A stretch of DNA of 64,000 bases, taken from positions 4,967,501 to 5,031,500 of the forward strand of contig NZ_CP127173.1 of NCBI RefSeq assembly GCF_030264295.1. Direction: 5' to 3'. The notes below the pieces were generated by a model. The model worked only from the letters and a program-made list of their open reading frames with translations, had not been told where the DNA came from and searched no databases. The position numbers and the translations under genes are program-made. The stretch is from Amycolatopsis nalaikhensis. Lineage in GTDB: Bacteria; Actinomycetota; Actinomycetes; Mycobacteriales; Pseudonocardiaceae. This document shows positions 44,556 through 53,717 of the stretch, one piece after another; position 1 is the stretch's first letter, and each line of letters starts with the position of its first letter.

Positions 44556-45926
44556 GTGGACCACGACATCCTCGCCCTGCTCGGTGACGTCCGCAGCGTC
44601 GCCGCCCGCCCGGCGTTCCACATCGAAGAAGCAGGCCACAGTGGACTGACGGCCTACCGCGCGTTGCGCCACGAGGCTTTCGTGGCGCGGCAAGGGCTGT
44701 TCACCGGGCACGACCTCGACGACCACGACACCGACCCGCGCACGATCGTGCTGGTCGCGCGGGACACCGCCGGAGACGTGCTCGGCGGGGTCCGGCTCGG
44801 CCCGGCCACCGACGGGCCCGACCTCGGCTGGTGGCGGGGCGGGCGCTTGGTCGTCGCGCCCGGTTCGCCACCCGGCATCGGCTCGGCGCTGGTCCGCGCG
44901 GCTTGCGCCCGGGCCGAGGCCGAAGGCGCGCTGCGGTTCGAAGCGACCGTGCAGACCCGCACTGAAAAGCTGTTCACCCGGCTCGGCTGGCAGCGCGTGC
45001 GGCCCGTGACGGTCGCCGGTCACGACCATGTGCTGATGCGCTGGCCGATCGGCCGGATCGCCGCGCTGGCCCGGTCGGCGAAGGCCGCGCTGGGGCCGTT
45101 GCTGCGCGGGCTGACCGGCGTACCCGGCTTCGTCGGCGACGACGGCGTCCCGCTGCCCGGCACCGACGTCGTCGCGGCCTGCGACGCGATCATCCCGGCC
45201 ATGGTCGAGCGCGATCCGGAATGGGCGGGCTGGTGCTCGGTGCTGGTCAACCTCAACGACCTGGCGGCGATGGGCGCCACGCCGACGGGACTGCTCGACG
45301 CGCTCGGCGCCCGGGACGCGTCCTTCGCCGCCCGTGTCCTCAGTGGACTGCGGAAGGCGAGCGAGGCTTACGGCGTGCCGGTGCTCGGCGGGCACACCCA
45401 GTTCGGCGTCCCGGCTTCGCTGTCGGTCACCGCGCTGGGCCGGACCACCGACCCCGTGCCCGGCGGCGGTGGGCGGCCCGGGCAGCGGGTCTGGCTCACC
45501 GCCGACCTCGGCGGCGGCTGGCGGCCCGGGTACACCGGGCGGCAATGGGACTCGACGAGCTTCCGCCGCACGCCCGAACTGCGCGAACTGCTCGGCTCGG
45601 TGGCGAAGGCGAGACCGGCCGCGGCCAAGGACGTCTCGATGGCCGGGATCGCCGGAACGCTCGGCATGCTCGCCGAGGCGTCCGGCTGCGGCGCAGTGCT
45701 CGACGTCGACAAGGTGCCACGGCCGCGGGGAGCGTCCACAGGGGACTGGCTGACCTGCTTCCCGGGCTTCGCGATGCTGACCGCCGGTGCCCCGGCGCCC
45801 GCCGGGCCCGCGGTCACCGCGGCCTGCGGCGAGCTGGTGGCCGGCACCGGCGTCACGTTGCGCTGGCCCGACGGCGAACGGACGACCGCCATCGACGGCG
45901 GCGTCACCGGATTGGGGAACTCATGA
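44556..45926 (+). CDS. Nit1C fused GNAT acetyltransferase and AIR-synthase-like protein (Sll0786-Sll0787 type)
   Basis: 456 residues, GTG 44556 with GGGAGG upstream. Residues 1-175 are a GNAT N-acetyltransferase ('LVVAPGSPPGIGSALVRAAC', 'LFTRLGWQRV'). Residues about 195-450 resemble PurM/AIR synthase-related enzymes ('VLVNLNDLAAMGATPTGLLD', 'VLGGHTQFGVPASLSVTALG', 'AGIAGTLGMLAEASGCGA'). In cyanobacteria and pseudomonads these are separate proteins (NitE and NitF); here they are one chain, as in Mycobacterium. Overlaps the nitrilase gene (ATGA). Confidence 0.88.
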   Translation: MDHDILALLGDVRSVAARPAFHIEEAGHSGLTAYRALRHEAFVARQGLFTGHDLDDHDTDPRTIVLVARDTAGDVLGGVRLGPATDGPDLGWWRGGRLVVAPGSPPGIGSALVRAACARAEAEGALRFEATVQTRTEKLFTRLGWQRVRPVTVAGHDHVLMRWPIGRIAALARSAKAALGPLLRGLTGVPGFVGDDGVPLPGTDVVAACDAIIPAMVERDPEWAGWCSVLVNLNDLAAMGATPTGLLDALGARDASFAARVLSGLRKASEAYGVPVLGGHTQFGVPASLSVTALGRTTDPVPGGGGRPGQRVWLTADLGGGWRPGYTGRQWDSTSFRRTPELRELLGSVAKARPAAAKDVSMAGIAGTLGMLAEASGCGAVLDVDKVPRPRGASTGDWLTCFPGFAMLTAGAPAPAGPAVTAACGELVAGTGVTLRWPDGERTTAIDGGVTGLGNS

Positions 45927-46753
45927 CGACACTGAGGATGGCCGCGGTCGCCGCGCCGTTCGACCGCGACCTCGAAGCCGACTTCGCCCGCATCGAAAAG
46001 CTGATCGGCGAGGCGAAGGCCGAGGGGGTGCGGCTGCTGGCACTGCCCGAGGCCGCGCTCGGCGGCTACCTCGCCAACCTCGACGGCGGCGCAGAGGGCC
46101 CGCCCGCGCTGACCGTCGACGGTCCGGAGGTGCGGCGGCTGGCCGCCTTGGCGGGCGACCTCGTGGTCACGGCCGGCTACTGCGAGATCGCCGACGGCCG
46201 CCGCTACAACTCCGCGGTGTGCGTCACCGGCGACGGCGTCCTCGGCCACCACCGCAAGGTGCACCAGCCCCTGGCCGAGAACGCCAGCTACGGCGCGGGG
46301 CGGGGGTTCGCCGCGTTCGACACGCCGGTCGGGCGGCTGGGCATGCTCATCTGCTACGACAAGGCGTTCCCCGAATCCGCGCGGGCCCTGGCGCTGGACG
46401 GCGCCGAGATCGTCGTCTGCATGAGTGCCTGGCCCGGCAGCCGCACCAACGCGGCGCCCGATCTCGAGCAGGACCGCTGGAAACGCCGGTTCGACCTGTT
46501 CGACCGGGCCCGTGCGCTGGAGAACCAGATCGTCTGGCTCTCGGCCAACCAGTCCGGCACCTTCGGCGACCTGCGGTTCGTCGCCAGCGCCAAGGTCGTC
46601 GACCCCGGCGGCGAGGTCCTCGCCGACACCGGCGTCGGCGAGGGCGTGGCGATCGCCGAACTCGACGTCCGGCGGGCACTGGCCACGGCCCGGCGGTCGA
46701 TGGGGCACCTGGCCGACCGACGGCCCGACGCCTACCCCGTTAGTGTCCCGTGA
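45923..46753 (+). CDS. nitC: Nit1C nitrilase (catalytically complete)
   Basis: 276 residues, ATG 45923 (ATGA overlap). Carbon-nitrogen hydrolase with full triad: Glu43 in 'LPEAALGGY', Lys112 in 'HHRKVHQP', Cys144 in 'GMLICYDKAFPE'. Hydrolyses a nitrile or amide; in Nit1C clusters it is needed for growth on cyanide. Followed immediately by a near relative of identical length. Confidence 0.92.
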   Translation: MTTLRMAAVAAPFDRDLEADFARIEKLIGEAKAEGVRLLALPEAALGGYLANLDGGAEGPPALTVDGPEVRRLAALAGDLVVTAGYCEIADGRRYNSAVCVTGDGVLGHHRKVHQPLAENASYGAGRGFAAFDTPVGRLGMLICYDKAFPESARALALDGAEIVVCMSAWPGSRTNAAPDLEQDRWKRRFDLFDRARALENQIVWLSANQSGTFGDLRFVASAKVVDPGGEVLADTGVGEGVAIAELDVRRALATARRSMGHLADRRPDAYPVSVP

Positions 46754-47584
46754 ATGGGGCAGACCCGGATCGCCGCCGTGGCCGCGCACTTCGGCCGCGA
46801 CCTCGACTTCGACCTCCAGCGCATCGCGACGCTGATCGACCACGCGCGCTCGTCCGGCGTCGCGCTGCTGGTGCTGCCGGACGCGGCCCTCGGCGGGTAC
46901 CTCGCCGACCTGCGCCACCCGGACCCGGACGCGCTGCCCCCGGCGCTCGACCCGGACTGCGCGCAGCTGAAGACCATCGCCTCGCTCGCCGGGGAGATGG
47001 TCGTCTGCGTGGGCTACTGCGAGGCCGACGGCCCGCGGCGCTACAACTCCGCGGTGTGCGTCACCGGCGACGGCGTGCTCGGCCGGCACCGCAAGGTGCA
47101 CCAGCCGCCGGGGGAGAGCGTCGCCTACGCGCCGGGTGACCGGTTCGCCGCGTTCGACACGCCGGTCGGGCGGCTGGGCATGCTGATCGACTACGACAAG
47201 ACGTTCCCCGAGTCGGCCCGGTCGCTCGCGCTCGACGGCGCCGACATCGTCGCCTGCCTGAGCGCCTGGCCGACCAGCATCACCAACCGCGCGCCCCGGA
47301 TGGCGCAGGACCGCCAGTCGCGGCTGTTCGACCTCTACGACCAGGCGCGGGCGGCGGAGAACCAGGTCGTGCTCGTCTCGTCCAACCAGACCGGCGCGAT
47401 GGGCGGGATGCGGTTCCTCGGCCAGGCCAAGGTCGTCGGCCCCGGCGGGGAGATCCTGGCGCGGACCTGGTCGAAGGCCGGGATCGCGGTCGCCGAGCTG
47501 GAGGTCGAGCAGGAGCTCGCGAACGCCCGCCGCGTGCTGCACCACCTGGGGGAACGGAAACCCGAGGTCTACCGGGAGGCCTGA
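46754..47584 (+). CDS. Nitrilase paralogue with Cys and Glu of the triad replaced by Asp
   Basis: 276 residues, ATG 46754 one base after the first nitrilase's stop. Clearly a duplicate ('RYNSAVCVTGDGVLG', 'HRKVHQP', 'FDTPVGRLGML' shared), but Glu43 is Asp ('LPDAALGGY') and the nucleophile is Asp146 ('GMLIDYDKTFPE'); Lys114 remains. Nitrilases need the Cys, so it should not hydrolyse nitriles. Nitrilases assemble as multimers, so it may be a structural or regulatory subunit of the first one, or bind an intermediate. Not a decayed gene: length, frame and surface motifs are kept. Confidence 0.9.
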   Translation: MGQTRIAAVAAHFGRDLDFDLQRIATLIDHARSSGVALLVLPDAALGGYLADLRHPDPDALPPALDPDCAQLKTIASLAGEMVVCVGYCEADGPRRYNSAVCVTGDGVLGRHRKVHQPPGESVAYAPGDRFAAFDTPVGRLGMLIDYDKTFPESARSLALDGADIVACLSAWPTSITNRAPRMAQDRQSRLFDLYDQARAAENQVVLVSSNQTGAMGGMRFLGQAKVVGPGGEILARTWSKAGIAVAELEVEQELANARRVLHHLGERKPEVYREA

Positions 47585-48642
47585 TGCGGATCGCCCTGCT
47601 GAGCTACTCCACCAAGCCCCGCGGCGGGGTCGTGCACACCCTGGCGCTGGCCGAGGCGCTGGCGGACCTCGGCGAGGACGTCACCGTGTGGACGCTCGGA
47701 CGGGGTGGCGACGCGGGGTTCTTCCGGCCCGTCGACCCGCGCGTGCGGCTGGCGGTCGTCCCGTTCCCGGACGTGCCCGGCGAAGGCGTCGGCGAGCGGA
47801 TCCTGCGGTCGATCGCCGTGCTGCGGGCGGCGTTCACCCCGGACGCCTACGACGTCGTGCACGCGCAGGACTGCATCAGCGCCAACGCCGTCGACGCCTG
47901 CGTCCGCACGATCCACCACCTCGACACCTTCACCACGCCCGAGCTGGCCGCCTGCCACGAACGCGCGATCGTCCGGCCGTACGCGCACATCTGCGTCTCG
48001 GCGTCGGTGGCGGCGGAGGTCCGCGACGGCTGGGGCATCGAGGCGGCGGTCATCCCCAACGGCGTCGACTACGACCGCTTCGCGACCGCGTCGCGCACGA
48101 CCGAGCGGGGCCGGTACGTGCTCGCCGTCGGCGGGATCGAGCCGCGGAAGGGCTCGCTCGACCTCCTCGAGGCGTACGCGCTGCTGGCCGAGCCGGACCT
48201 GCGGCTGTTCATCGCGGGCGGCGAGACGCTCTTCGACTACCGCGACTACCGCACGCGCTGGGAGAAACGCGCTGCCGAGCTGGGTGTCGAGCCGGTCGTG
48301 CTGGGGCCGGTCGCGCACGACGAGCTGCCGTCGCTGGTCGCGTCGGCGGCGGTGTTCGCCTTCCCGTCCACGAAGGAGGGCTTCGGGCTGGCCGCGATGG
48401 AGGCCCTGGCCGCCGGGGTGCCGGTCGTGACCCGCGACCTGCCGGTGCTGCGGGAGGTCTTCGGCGGGGCCGCGCGGTTCGCCGCGGACCCGCCCGGCTT
48501 CGCGCGCGAGCTGCGGGCCGCGCTCGGCGGTGCCGACCCGGAACCGGGGCGGGCACTGGCCCGGCGCTACACGTGGGCCGCGGCCGCTCGCGCGCACCGC
48601 GACTTCTACCGGTCGTTGTCGATTTCGCCGTTCCCCGCGTGA
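47584..48642 (+). CDS. MSMEG_0565-family glycosyltransferase (GT4) of the Nit1C cluster
   Basis: 352 residues, ATG 47584 (TGATG overlap). GT4 GT-B fold: 'MRIALLSYSTKPRGGVVHTL', 'DVVHAQDCISANAV', 'AVIPNGVDYDRF', 'VGGIEPRKGSLDLLEAYALL', and the donor-site 'FAFPSTKEGFGLAAMEALAA'. This family is found with Nit1C in actinobacteria, which suggests that a glycoside is made or consumed by the pathway. Last gene of the cluster. I find no separate MSMEG_0570 (NitG) gene. Confidence 0.88.
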   Translation: MRIALLSYSTKPRGGVVHTLALAEALADLGEDVTVWTLGRGGDAGFFRPVDPRVRLAVVPFPDVPGEGVGERILRSIAVLRAAFTPDAYDVVHAQDCISANAVDACVRTIHHLDTFTTPELAACHERAIVRPYAHICVSASVAAEVRDGWGIEAAVIPNGVDYDRFATASRTTERGRYVLAVGGIEPRKGSLDLLEAYALLAEPDLRLFIAGGETLFDYRDYRTRWEKRAAELGVEPVVLGPVAHDELPSLVASAAVFAFPSTKEGFGLAAMEALAAGVPVVTRDLPVLREVFGGAARFAADPPGFARELRAALGGADPEPGRALARRYTWAAAARAHRDFYRSLSISPFPA

Positions 48643-48678
48643 CGGAGTAGGAAAGGACACGACTCGGGAGGAATGGAC

Positions 48679-49017
48679 ATGGCGCAGTACGCAGTGCTGA
48701 TCTACGAGCGGGTGCCCGCCGAGGAGCTGCCGAAGGAGATCATGGACCGGCACATCGGCCTGCCGGACCGGATCGCCGAGCTCGGCGGGAAGGTCACCGC
48801 GGGCCTGGCCCTGCAGCCGAACGAAACCGCGACCGCCGTGCGGGGTGACCTGGTCACCGACGGGCCGTTCGTCGAGACCAAGGAGGTGCTGGCCGGGGTC
48901 TACCTCCTGGAGGCACGCGACCTCGACCACGCCCTGGCCTGCGCGAAGCTGACGCCGATCGTCGAAGGCGGTGTCGAGGTGCGGCCGCTGGTCGACTTCC
49001 AGGTGGTGCCGGACTGA
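48679..49017 (+). CDS. DGPF/YCII-domain protein
   Basis: 112 residues; ATG 48679 is six bases after GGGAGGA, better than ATG 48673. Contains 'DGPFVETKEVLAGVYLLEAR', the DGPF motif of YCII-related proteins linked to ECF42 sigma factors. Its stop overlaps the start of the sigma-factor gene by CTGA. DGPF proteins are thought to be under control of the adjacent ECF42 factor. Confidence 0.9.
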   Translation: MAQYAVLIYERVPAEELPKEIMDRHIGLPDRIAELGGKVTAGLALQPNETATAVRGDLVTDGPFVETKEVLAGVYLLEARDLDHALACAKLTPIVEGGVEVRPLVDFQVVPD

Positions 49018-50237
49018 CCACCGCCGCCGACGCCGTCGCCGAAGCGCACCGTCGCGAGTGGGCCGCCGTGCTCGCCGCGACGGTGCGGGTCACCCGCGAC
49101 CTCGACGAGGCCGAGGAAGCCGTCCAGGACGCCTACCTCCAAGCCTTGACGCGCTGGGCGGCCGACGGTGTCCCCGAGCGGCCCGGCGCGTGGCTGACCA
49201 CGGTCGCGCGCCGGACCGCGCTCAACGGCGTCCGGCACCGGGAAGTGCTGCGGCGCAAGCTGCCGCTGCTCGTCGAGCCGGACACCGCCGAGCCGCCCGA
49301 ACCCGCCGGGCCGATCCCCGACGACCGGCTCCGGCTCGTCTTCACCTGCTGCCACCCCGCGCTCGCGCAGGAAGCCCAGATCGCGCTCACGCTGCGGCTG
49401 GTCTGCGGCGTCGCGACGGCCGACATCGCGCACGCCTTCCTGGTGCCCGAGCCGACGATGGCCGCCCGCATCACCCGTGCCAAGAAGAAGATCGCCGCCG
49501 CGCGGATCCCGTACGCGGTGCCGTCGGCCGAAGACCTGCCCGCGCGGGTTTCGGTCGTGCTGACCGTCGTCCACCTGCTCTTCTCGGCCGGGCACACCGC
49601 GGCCTCCGGCGACGACCTGGTGCGCGACGAGCTGACCGGGCGCGCGCTCGACCTGGCGCGGCTGCTGCGCGCCCTGCTGCCCGCCGACACCGAGGTCGCC
49701 GGGCTGCTGGCCCTCCTGCTGGTCCACCAGGCCCGTCGCGCCACCCGTACCGACGGGGCCGGGCGGCTGCTGCGCCTGGAAGAGCAGGACCGGTCCCGCT
49801 GGGACACCGCGCTGGTCGCCGAGGCCGACCGGCTCGTCGTCGAGGCGCTGAAGGGCGGCCCGCCGGGGCGGTTCGCCGTCCAGGCCGCGATCGCCGCCCT
49901 GCACGCGCAGGCGCCGAGCTACGCCGAGACGGACTGGGCGCAGATTCTGACCCTCTACGACGTGCTGCTGCGGCTGTGGCCGTCGCCGGTGGTGGCGCTC
50001 AACCGCGCGGTCGCGGTGTCCATGGTGGACGGTCCCGCGGCCGCGCTCGAGGAGATCGCCCGGCTCGAGGGCGACCGCAGGCTGGCCGGCTACCGGTACC
50101 TGCCGGCCACCAAGGCGGACCTGCTGCACCGCCTCGGCCGCGACGCCGAAGCGGCCGAGTCCTACCGCGCCGCGCTCGCGTTGAGCGACAACGCCGTCGA
50201 GCAGGAGTTCCTCGCGGCGCGCCTCAGCGGCGCTTGA
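49014..50237 (+). CDS. ECF42-type RNA polymerase sigma factor with C-terminal extension (CTG start)
   Basis: 407 residues if started at CTG 49014, which forms the CTGA overlap and has AGGTGG seven bases upstream. No ATG/GTG/TTG precedes the homologous 'AVAEAHRREWAAVLAATVRV'; the next GTG (49068) would delete part of region 2. Sigma-2 'TRDLDEAEEAVQDAYLQALT' then 'RWAADGVPERPGAWL', sigma-4 'TLRLVCGVATADIAHAFLVP' then 'EPTMAARITRAKKKI', and the long C-terminal domain with TPR-like end 'DLLHRLGRDAEAAESYRAAL' that typifies ECF42 instead of an anti-sigma factor. Controls stress genes including DGPF partners. Confidence 0.88.
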   Translation: MTTAADAVAEAHRREWAAVLAATVRVTRDLDEAEEAVQDAYLQALTRWAADGVPERPGAWLTTVARRTALNGVRHREVLRRKLPLLVEPDTAEPPEPAGPIPDDRLRLVFTCCHPALAQEAQIALTLRLVCGVATADIAHAFLVPEPTMAARITRAKKKIAAARIPYAVPSAEDLPARVSVVLTVVHLLFSAGHTAASGDDLVRDELTGRALDLARLLRALLPADTEVAGLLALLLVHQARRATRTDGAGRLLRLEEQDRSRWDTALVAEADRLVVEALKGGPPGRFAVQAAIAALHAQAPSYAETDWAQILTLYDVLLRLWPSPVVALNRAVAVSMVDGPAAALEEIARLEGDRRLAGYRYLPATKADLLHRLGRDAEAAESYRAALALSDNAVEQEFLAARLSGA

Positions 50238-50844
50238 CGAGGTACGGCTTCGCGCCGTCCCGGTACATCAGGACCCAGCCCGCGATCGTCAGCACCAGCG
50301 TCGCCAGGAAGAACACCAGATGCGCGAGGTCGCCGCCGTTCATCTCGTCCTGGGCCGCGAGCCCGATCAGCTGCCCCACCACGACGAAGGTGCCCAGCAC
50401 GGCGAAGACCGCCAGCAGAGCGCGTGCCCAGGAGGCACCGTGGTACATGCCGAAGACCAGCAGCGCCCACAGCCCGCCCAGCAGCAGGAACGTGAACACC
50501 GCGACCCCGACGGGGAGCGGGGCGACCGTCGTCGTGGTCAGCACGGTGCCGTCGCCCGCCCGCTCCGACCGGTACGACGTGAACCGGATGAGGTTCCCGT
50601 CCAGCGCCTGGCTGAGCACCGAGCCGAGAACCCAGCACGCGACCGCGCCCCACCAGGCGAAGGCGGCCTTCCGGACCGGTGCCGGCCGCTCGACGCGGGA
50701 CGTCGTGGAAGCCCATGGCGGCGCGGCCGGAAACCGGCCGTAGGGGTGGGTCTCGGGTGAAGGTCCCGGCGGAAGTCCCTCGCCGCCGCCCCCTGCGTCT
50801 CGGACATGGGCGCACCATATGCCGGGTCCGCCCGGTTCCGGCAC
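50224..50844 (-). CDS. Multi-pass membrane protein of unknown function
   Basis: 206 residues from GTG 50844, the only start in frame, without a clear ribosome-binding site. Pro/Gly-rich N-terminus, then four hydrophobic segments: 'WWGAVACWVLGSVLSQAL', 'VAVFTFLLLGGLWALLVFGM', 'ALLAVFAVLGTFVVVGQLIG', 'LVFFLATLVLTIAGWVLMY'. No family recognised. The last 14 bp overlap the sigma-factor gene tail on the other strand. Confidence 0.65.
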   Translation of the reverse strand: MPEPGGPGIWCAHVRDAGGGGEGLPPGPSPETHPYGRFPAAPPWASTTSRVERPAPVRKAAFAWWGAVACWVLGSVLSQALDGNLIRFTSYRSERAGDGTVLTTTTVAPLPVGVAVFTFLLLGGLWALLVFGMYHGASWARALLAVFAVLGTFVVVGQLIGLAAQDEMNGGDLAHLVFFLATLVLTIAGWVLMYRDGAKPYLVKRR

Positions 50845-50869
50845 GGATGTGCGCCGAACCGTTACCCGC

Positions 50870-50884
50870 CCGGTGTCACACCGG
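50870..50884. promoter_or_regulatory. 15-bp palindrome in divergent promoter region
   Basis: CCGGTGTCACACCGG is a perfect palindrome around a central base, followed by AGTGCTATAAAGCGCT. It lies between the membrane-protein gene (-) and the signalling operon (+), a likely operator. Confidence 0.4.
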
Positions 50885-51003
50885 AGTGCTATAAAGCGCT
50901 ACCTCGGTGGGACCGGTTTCGCGGCGGTAGGCGGCCGCTGCCGGGGCCGCTAGGGTGATCGTCTGGATGTGCTGGCTCGAGGGCAGCCGAACGGGAGACG
51001 CCG

Positions 51004-52200
51004 GTGACCGCCGCGCAGGACTCATCGTGGGAGGCCGGTGCCCGCCTGCGCGTGCTGCTGGTCGAGGACGACGACGGTGACGCGCTGCTGGTCGAGGAGA
51101 TGCTGGCCGACACGTCCGTGCCGTTCGCGCTCGAACGCGTCGAGACGCTCGCCGCCGCGCTGGCCGTCCCGCTCACCGCCGACTGCGTCGTGCTCGACCT
51201 GCAGCTGCCCGACGCGATGGGGCTCACCGGGCTGACCCGGCTCGCCCAGCACGCCCCCGGCGTCGCGGTCGTGGTCCTGACCGGGCAGCACGACCAGGCC
51301 ACCGGCGTCGCCGCGGTCGCCGCCGGCGCGCAGGACTACCTCGTCAAGGACCAGGTGGACGGCCCGCTGCTGGTGAAAGCGCTGCGCTTCGCCCGGGAAC
51401 GCAAACGCGCCGAACAGGTCGAACAGCAGTTCCTCCAGCAGCAGCTGCTGGCCAGGGAGAACGCCCGGCTCGAACGCGGGCTGCTGCCCAGCCCGCTGCT
51501 GCGCGACCCGCACCTCGACCTGACCTCCCGCTACCGCCCCGGCCGCAACGGCTCGCTGCTCGGCGGCGACTTCTACGACGCCGTCGAACTCGCCGACGGC
51601 ACCGTCCAGATGATGATCGGCGACGTCTGCGGCCACGGCCCGGACGAGGCCGCGCTCGGCGTCGCGCTGCGCATCGCGTGGCGCTCGCTCGTCATGGCGG
51701 GCATGCCGATGGCGGACGTGCTGAGCACGGTCGAGCGGGTCCTGGTGCTCGAGCGGATCGAGCCGCTGTTCGCCACCGTCTGCATGGTCGTCGTCGCGCC
51801 GGACCGGCGGTCGCTGCGCCTGTCGCTGGCCGGGCACCTGCCGCCGCTGCTGCTCACCCCCGGCGACGGGCACCTGCTCTCCGGTGAGCGTCTCGGCGTG
51901 CCGCTTGGCGTCGTCGACGGCGCGAAGTGGGAAGCCCTCGACGTGCCGCTCGAACCGGGCTGGTCACTGCTGCTCTACACCGACGGCGTGTTCGAGGGCC
52001 GCGTCGGCGCCGGGTCCGAACGGCTGGGCCACGAGCGGATGGCCGAGCTGGTCCTCGACCTCCGGCACCGGGCCGGGCTCGACGGCACGGCCCTGCTCGA
52101 CGAGCTGATCGCCCGCGCCGAACGGCTCAACTCCGGCCCGCTCGACGACGACGTCGCCCTAACCCTGCTCAGCCACGACCCCCGGGAGCTTCGCCGATGA
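51004..52200 (+). CDS. Response-regulator/PP2C-type (SpoIIE) serine phosphatase
   Basis: 398 residues, GTG 51004. Receiver domain 1-125: 'VLLVEDDDGDALLVEEML', phospho-acceptor Asp65 ('VVLDLQLPD'), Lys in 'DYLVKDQ'. A coiled-coil linker ('EQVEQQFLQQQLLARENARL') leads to a PPM/SpoIIE phosphatase with 'LLGGDFYDAVEL', 'GDVCGHGPDEAAL', 'YTDGVFEGR' and 'LDDDVALTLL'. Such RsbU-like proteins dephosphorylate STAS antagonists; a STAS protein is encoded three genes downstream. First gene of a five-gene operon. Confidence 0.92.
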   Translation: MTAAQDSSWEAGARLRVLLVEDDDGDALLVEEMLADTSVPFALERVETLAAALAVPLTADCVVLDLQLPDAMGLTGLTRLAQHAPGVAVVVLTGQHDQATGVAAVAAGAQDYLVKDQVDGPLLVKALRFARERKRAEQVEQQFLQQQLLARENARLERGLLPSPLLRDPHLDLTSRYRPGRNGSLLGGDFYDAVELADGTVQMMIGDVCGHGPDEAALGVALRIAWRSLVMAGMPMADVLSTVERVLVLERIEPLFATVCMVVVAPDRRSLRLSLAGHLPPLLLTPGDGHLLSGERLGVPLGVVDGAKWEALDVPLEPGWSLLLYTDGVFEGRVGAGSERLGHERMAELVLDLRHRAGLDGTALLDELIARAERLNSGPLDDDVALTLLSHDPRELRR

Positions 52201-53717
52201 GCGCTGACGCGCCCGGCCGGCCGATCGGCCGCTGGTTCGCCCTGTTCGCGATCGGCGGCGCGGTGCTGCTGCTCGCCGCGCTGGCCGGCGGCGGGATCGC
52301 GCTGAGCAACCTCACCGACGCCCGCAACCGCCTGCTCGACGTCATCGGTCCGCAGCGGCTGGCCGCCCTCCAGCTGTCCACCGCGCTGCTGAACCAGGAA
52401 AGCGGGGTTCGCGGCTACCAGCTCGGGCGGCGGCCGGAGTTCCTCGCCCCCTACACCGACGGCCTCCGCGCGCAGGCCGACGCCGTCGCGCAGCTGCGGC
52501 AGGCCGGGGCGGTGCCCGGCACCGGGATCGGCGCCGACCTCGACGCGGTGGTCCGGGCGGCCGCGGCGTGGCAGGCCGAGGCCGCGCCGACCCTCGCCCC
52601 CGGCGCGCCGCCGGTCACCCCGGCCCAGGTCGAGCGCGGGCGGATGCTGTTCGACGCCGTCCGGGCGGCGCTCGCCACGCAGCTCGACCACCTCGCCGAG
52701 ATCCGCGAAACCGGCCGGGCCGAACTCGACACCGCGGCGAGCGTGCTGACCGCGTTGCTCGTCGCCGTGGCCGTACTGGCGGTGCTGCTGTTCGCGGTCC
52801 TGCTGCTCGGGCTGCGGCAGGTGATCACCCGGCCGATCCTGCGGCTGGCCGGCGAGGTCCGGCAGGTCGCCGGCGAGGACATCCACCGCCCGGTGCGCGG
52901 GAGCGGGCCGCGCGAGATCGCCCAGCTCGGCGCCGACGTCGACGCGATGCGCCGGCGCATCCTCGACGAGGTCGCCGAGCTCGAACGCGCGCACGCCATG
53001 CTCGACAAGCGGACCCGCGAGCTGGAGCGGTCGAACGCCGACCTGGAGCAGTTCGCGTACGTCGCTTCGCACGACCTGCAGGAGCCGCTGCGAAAGGTGG
53101 CCAGCTTCTGCCAGCTCCTCCAGCGGCGTTACCAGGGCCTGCTCGACGAGCGCGGCGAGCAGTACATCGAGTACGCCGTCGACGGCGCGAAGCGGATGCA
53201 GGACCTGATCAACGACCTCCTGGCGTTCTCCCGGGTCGGCCGCAAGCCCGGCGAGCACGTCGTCACCGACGCGGGCGAGCTCGTCGACGCCGCCCTCGCG
53301 AACCTCGAGGTCGCCCTGTCGCTGAGCGGCGGCAAGGTCGACCGGGGCGAGCTGCCCGCGGTGCGCGTCGAGCCGGTGCTGATGACGGCCGTGTTCCAGA
53401 ACCTGATCGGCAACGCCCTGAAGTTCCGGGGCGAAACCCCGCCGGAGGTGCGGGTCACCGCGGAGCGCGACGGCGACGACTGGGTGTTTTCGGTGTCGGA
53501 CAACGGGATCGGCATCGACCCGGAGTACGCCGAGCGGATCTTCGCGCTGTTCCAGCGGCTCCACACCCGCACCGCGTACCCGGGCACCGGCATCGGGCTG
53601 GCGATGTGCCGCCGGATCGTCGAGTACCACGGCGGCCGGATCTGGCTCGACACCGAGGCCGACCGGACGACGTTCCGCTTCGCCGTCCCCGCGAACCCGG
53701 ATAATGGGGACGCATGA
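52197..53717 (+). CDS. Sensor histidine kinase with CHASE3-like domain
   Basis: 506 residues, ATG 52197 (ATGA overlap). Membrane helix about 15-37, external CHASE3-like region ('[20 protein letters not shown]'), second helix about 182-206, HAMP ('[17 protein letters not shown]'), then HisKA with His292 in '[14 protein letters not shown]', and HATPase N/G boxes '[11 protein letters not shown]', '[15 protein letters not shown]', '[13 protein letters not shown]'. This kinase type resembles phytochrome-like kinases paired with small Rcp-type regulators, one of which follows. Confidence 0.93.
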   Translation: MSADAPGRPIGRWFALFAIGGAVLLLAALAGGGIALSNLTDARNRLLDVIGPQRLAALQLSTALLNQESGVRGYQLGRRPEFLAPYTDGLRAQADAVAQLRQAGAVPGTGIGADLDAVVRAAAAWQAEAAPTLAPGAPPVTPAQVERGRMLFDAVRAALATQLDHLAEIRETGRAELDTAASVLTALLVAVAVLAVLLFAVLLLGLRQVITRPILRLAGEVRQVAGEDIHRPVRGSGPREIAQLGADVDAMRRRILDEVAELERAHAMLDKRTRELERSNADLEQFAYVASHDLQEPLRKVASFCQLLQRRYQGLLDERGEQYIEYAVDGAKRMQDLINDLLAFSRVGRKPGEHVVTDAGELVDAALANLEVALSLSGGKVDRGELPAVRVEPVLMTAVFQNLIGNALKFRGETPPEVRVTAERDGDDWVFSVSDNGIGIDPEYAERIFALFQRLHTRTAYPGTGIGLAMCRRIVEYHGGRIWLDTEADRTTFRFAVPANPDNGDA

